Positions 48,127 through 49,877 of a stretch of 49,877 nucleotides of DNA are shown here, in pieces (positions within the stretch are counted from its first letter, which is position 1; each line of letters begins with the position of its first letter). Below the pieces are notes generated by a model. It was given only the letters and a program-made list of their open reading frames with translations, ran no database searches and had not been told where the DNA came from. A program made the position numbers and the translations under genes. This stretch comes from a virus. The stretch lies in the IMG/VR virus record IMGVR_UViG_3300048592_000335, positions 1 through 49,877 of that record. The stretch is one strand, 5' to 3'.

Positions 48127-48429
48127 ATGGCAACCAAAGTAGAGCGTCTTCAATCTGTTCTGCAAACCTTGCGCAACAATGATGCAAACGTGGTCACTAA
48201 CGCGGAAGTCCGCAAAGTGGCTGATGCGTTTGCCTTCACGTTTCAGCGAGAAGATTTGCTGAAACTGACCAACGCACAGAAAGCGGGCGTGGCACTGCGC
48301 GAGATTAAGCGCTGGGTTCGCGCCATCACTCGGGACGCCATTGTTAGCCAGGCGGCGGCGGCGGCGGGTCAGGCGGCGGCGGTGGACGCTGATGTAAACT
48401 TGGGAGATGATGAGGTCAATGGAGTCTAA
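48127..48429 (+). CDS. Small helical protein near fibre genes
   Basis: 100 aa with AAAGGAAACACT before ATG. Predominantly helical (ERLQSVLQTLRNNDANVVTN, AQKAGVALREIKRWVRAITR) with an Ala-rich C-terminus. Its place between two fibre genes suggests a fibre assembly helper. Confidence 0.55.
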   Translation: MATKVERLQSVLQTLRNNDANVVTNAEVRKVADAFAFTFQREDLLKLTNAQKAGVALREIKRWVRAITRDAIVSQAAAAAGQAAAVDADVNLGDDEVNGV

Positions 48430-48592
48430 ACCAGAACAGAACCCCGCGGAAGAGTTGGCCAAGTGGCTACAAGAAAAGGGCATAGAGATCCAGCTTGTGG
48501 CCAAAGGGCGCATTACGGGCGCATTGACGTTGATCCAGGACTTTGAATCAGCGTCGCATGAATTCACCTATATATTGGTACCAAAACAATGA
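48419..48592 (+). CDS. Small hypothetical protein (57 aa)
   Basis: ATG 48419 with GAGGTCA before it (ATG 48407 is also in frame). Ends in an ATGA overlap with the repetitive fibre gene. Helix (PAEELAKWLQEKGIEIQLVA), then strand and helix. Likely translated with the fibre gene. Confidence 0.5.
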   Translation: MESKPEQNPAEELAKWLQEKGIEIQLVAKGRITGALTLIQDFESASHEFTYILVPKQ

Positions 48593-49877
48593 CGCAACAG
48601 ATCAGTATCGGGGTAACACTCGGAGCGGGCAAGGCCGGCCAAGCGGTCGGCTACCGTATCCTAAATCACGATGGCAGCACGTACAGCGCTTTTACCACCA
48701 CGGGCGTGGTAGAGACGGTGGCGGGGACGTACGTCGTCAATGCACTGGTTGACGCGCCGGACGGTGGCGGTCGTGTGGTGTGGGGCATCTCCGGTACTGA
48801 TTATCTGGTGGACGTTCTGAACCCCATCACCACGGCCAACCTGACCACGGCTGCGATTGCTGCGATTTGGGCGGCGCTAACCAGCGGGCTAACCACCGTG
48901 GGCAGTATCGGGAAACTGTTGGCAGATAATATCAACGCCACAATTTCCAGCCGTTCCACGTTGACCACAGCCCAGGTCAATGCCGAGGCCGATCAAGCTC
49001 TTGCCGACGTTGGCTTGACTTCGACCGTTACCGGCCGCATTGACGCCGCGGTGTCTACCAGATCCACGTTGACGGCCGCCGACGTGTGGACCCATGCCAG
49101 CCGTAGCCTTACCACATTTGGCACATTAGCCGCCGATGTGTGGGCCGTGGCTACCAGGACCATTACCGGCGGAACCATTGCCACGGTATCGGACAAAACC
49201 GGCTACAGCCTAAGCAGCGCCGGGATTACGGCGATATGGGCCGCACTAACTTCCGGCCTAACCACGGTTGGTAGTGTTGGGAAATTGCTGGTAGACAACA
49301 TCAACGCCACTATCAGCAGCCGGTCAACGTTGACAGCAGCGCAAGTCAACACCGAGGCTGATCAGGCCTTGGCGGATGTTGGCCTGACTCCGACAGTTAC
49401 AGGCCGGATTGACGCGGCTATCAGTACACGTTCCACCTTGACCACAGCCCAGGTCAATGCCGAGGCGGATACCGCCCTTGCAGACGTTGGCCTGACTTCG
49501 ACGGTAACAGGCCGGATTGACGCGGCGGTCAGTACCCGTTCCACCTTGACCGCTGCTGATGTGTGGGCACATGCAAGCCGTAGCCTTACCACCTTTGGCA
49601 CTTTGGCGGCTGACGTGTGGGCCGTGGCGACTCGCACGATCACGGGTGGCACTGTCAGCGCGGTATCGGACAAGACCGGCTATAGCCTAAGCAGTGCAGG
49701 CATTACGGCGATTTGGGCAGCGCTGACCTCTGGCCTAACCACGGTTGGTAGTGTTGGGAAATTGCTGGTAGACAACATCAACGCCACTATCAGCAGCCGG
49801 TCAACGTTGACAGCAGCGCAAGTCAACACCGAGGCTGATCAGGCCTTGGCGGATGTTGGCCTGACTCCGACAGTTAC
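48589..49877 (+). CDS. Repetitive tail fibre protein, N-terminal part
   Basis: Opens at ATG 48589 and stays open through the window end; joined to base 1 the frame continues to the stop at 1385 (1162+1385 = 2547 bp, divisible by three). The first 80 residues form a unique beta domain (ISIGVTLGAGKAGQAVGYRI), probably virion attachment. Then come tandem repeats: VGSIGKLLADNINATISSRS, TAQVNAEADQALADVGLT, TGRIDAAVSTRSTLTAADVW, TLAADVWAVATRTITGGT, DKTGYSLSSAGITAIWAALT. Successive large units begin near 48895, 49258 and 49735. The gene forms a long fibre whose length may vary with repeat number. Confidence 0.78.
   Translation, partial: MTQQISIGVTLGAGKAGQAVGYRILNHDGSTYSAFTTTGVVETVAGTYVVNALVDAPDGGGRVVWGISGTDYLVDVLNPITTANLTTAAIAAIWAALTSGLTTVGSIGKLLADNINATISSRSTLTTAQVNAEADQALADVGLTSTVTGRIDAAVSTRSTLTAADVWTHASRSLTTFGTLAADVWAVATRTITGGTIATVSDKTGYSLSSAGITAIWAALTSGLTTVGSVGKLLVDNINATISSRSTLTAAQVNTEADQALADVGLTPTVTGRIDAAISTRSTLTTAQVNAEADTALADVGLTSTVTGRIDAAVSTRSTLTAADVWAHASRSLTTFGTLAADVWAVATRTITGGTVSAVSDKTGYSLSSAGITAIWAALTSGLTTVGSVGKLLVDNINATISSRSTLTAAQVNTEADQALADVGLTPTV
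49274..49400. repeat. Internal identical copy of the terminal overlap
   Basis: 127 bp, base-for-base the same as 1-127 and 49751-49877. It lies 477 bp (159 codons) before the terminal copy, so it is one period of the fibre gene repeat. Confidence 0.9.
49751..49877. repeat. Terminal overlap, copy at right end
   Basis: Same 127 bp as at position 1. Joining the two ends keeps the reading frame of the fibre gene. Confidence 0.9.

Noticed and set aside
49751-49877. Biological direct terminal repeat of a linear phage
   Set aside because: The length equals a typical assembler k-mer and the sequence occurs a third time inside the gene, so an assembly cause is more likely.

Overview
The window is an essentially complete genome of a temperate, long-tailed (siphovirus-like) double-stranded DNA phage of about 49.75 kb, written as a linear contig. 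The last 127 bases (49751-49877) are identical to the first 127, and joining them restores one open reading frame, so the molecule is best read as circular. The same 127 bases also occur at 49274-49400, so closure falls inside a tandem-repeat fibre gene and the true repeat number is uncertain. Host inference: a threonine/proline-rich lipoprotein linker (34848-35234) and a small anchored protein ending in a VYLPLI motif (39644-39889) look like Chloroflexota surface proteins. This is inference, not proof.

Layout. (1) 48589-49877 plus 1-1385: repetitive tail-fibre gene. (2) 1388-13664, rightward: packaging and head genes (small and large terminase, portal, MuF-like head protein fused to a zinc-metallopeptidase domain, scaffold, decoration protein, major capsid, connectors, tail terminator, tail tube). 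(3) 13374-20545: tail genes with a textbook -1 frameshift in the tail assembly chaperone, tape measure, two paralogous Dit-like proteins, a Gp37-like tail protein, a coiled-coil baseplate protein and a CAP-domain protein. (4) 20578-33560, leftward: replication and nucleic-acid metabolism (prim-pol/helicase, DinG/XPD-like helicase, helicase-methyltransferase fusion, two PD-(D/E)XK-type nucleases, zinc proteins), driven by two near-identical promoter/operator modules. (5) 34266-38090: promoter with a palindromic operator, lipoprotein, serine integrase, and a divergent pair of HTH regulators with operators between them. (6) 38092-43518: about 17 small, tightly coupled genes, many membrane-spanning, two ribbon-helix-helix proteins, and two structured leaders. 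(7) 43598-48592: promoter, secreted protein, three-domain endolysin, metallophosphoesterase, small membrane (holin-like) proteins and fibre genes leading back to (1).

The most unusual feature is a roughly 410-bp non-coding element present twice in opposite orientation (5680-6089 and 33718-34126). It is built from about ten GGATCAC motifs arranged in nested mirror symmetry. One copy splits the head gene cluster and the other sits between the divergent early promoters. I do not recognise it as a known element. Most genes overlap their neighbours by ATGA or TAATG, which was used to choose starts and to recognise small genes of 21-59 codons.
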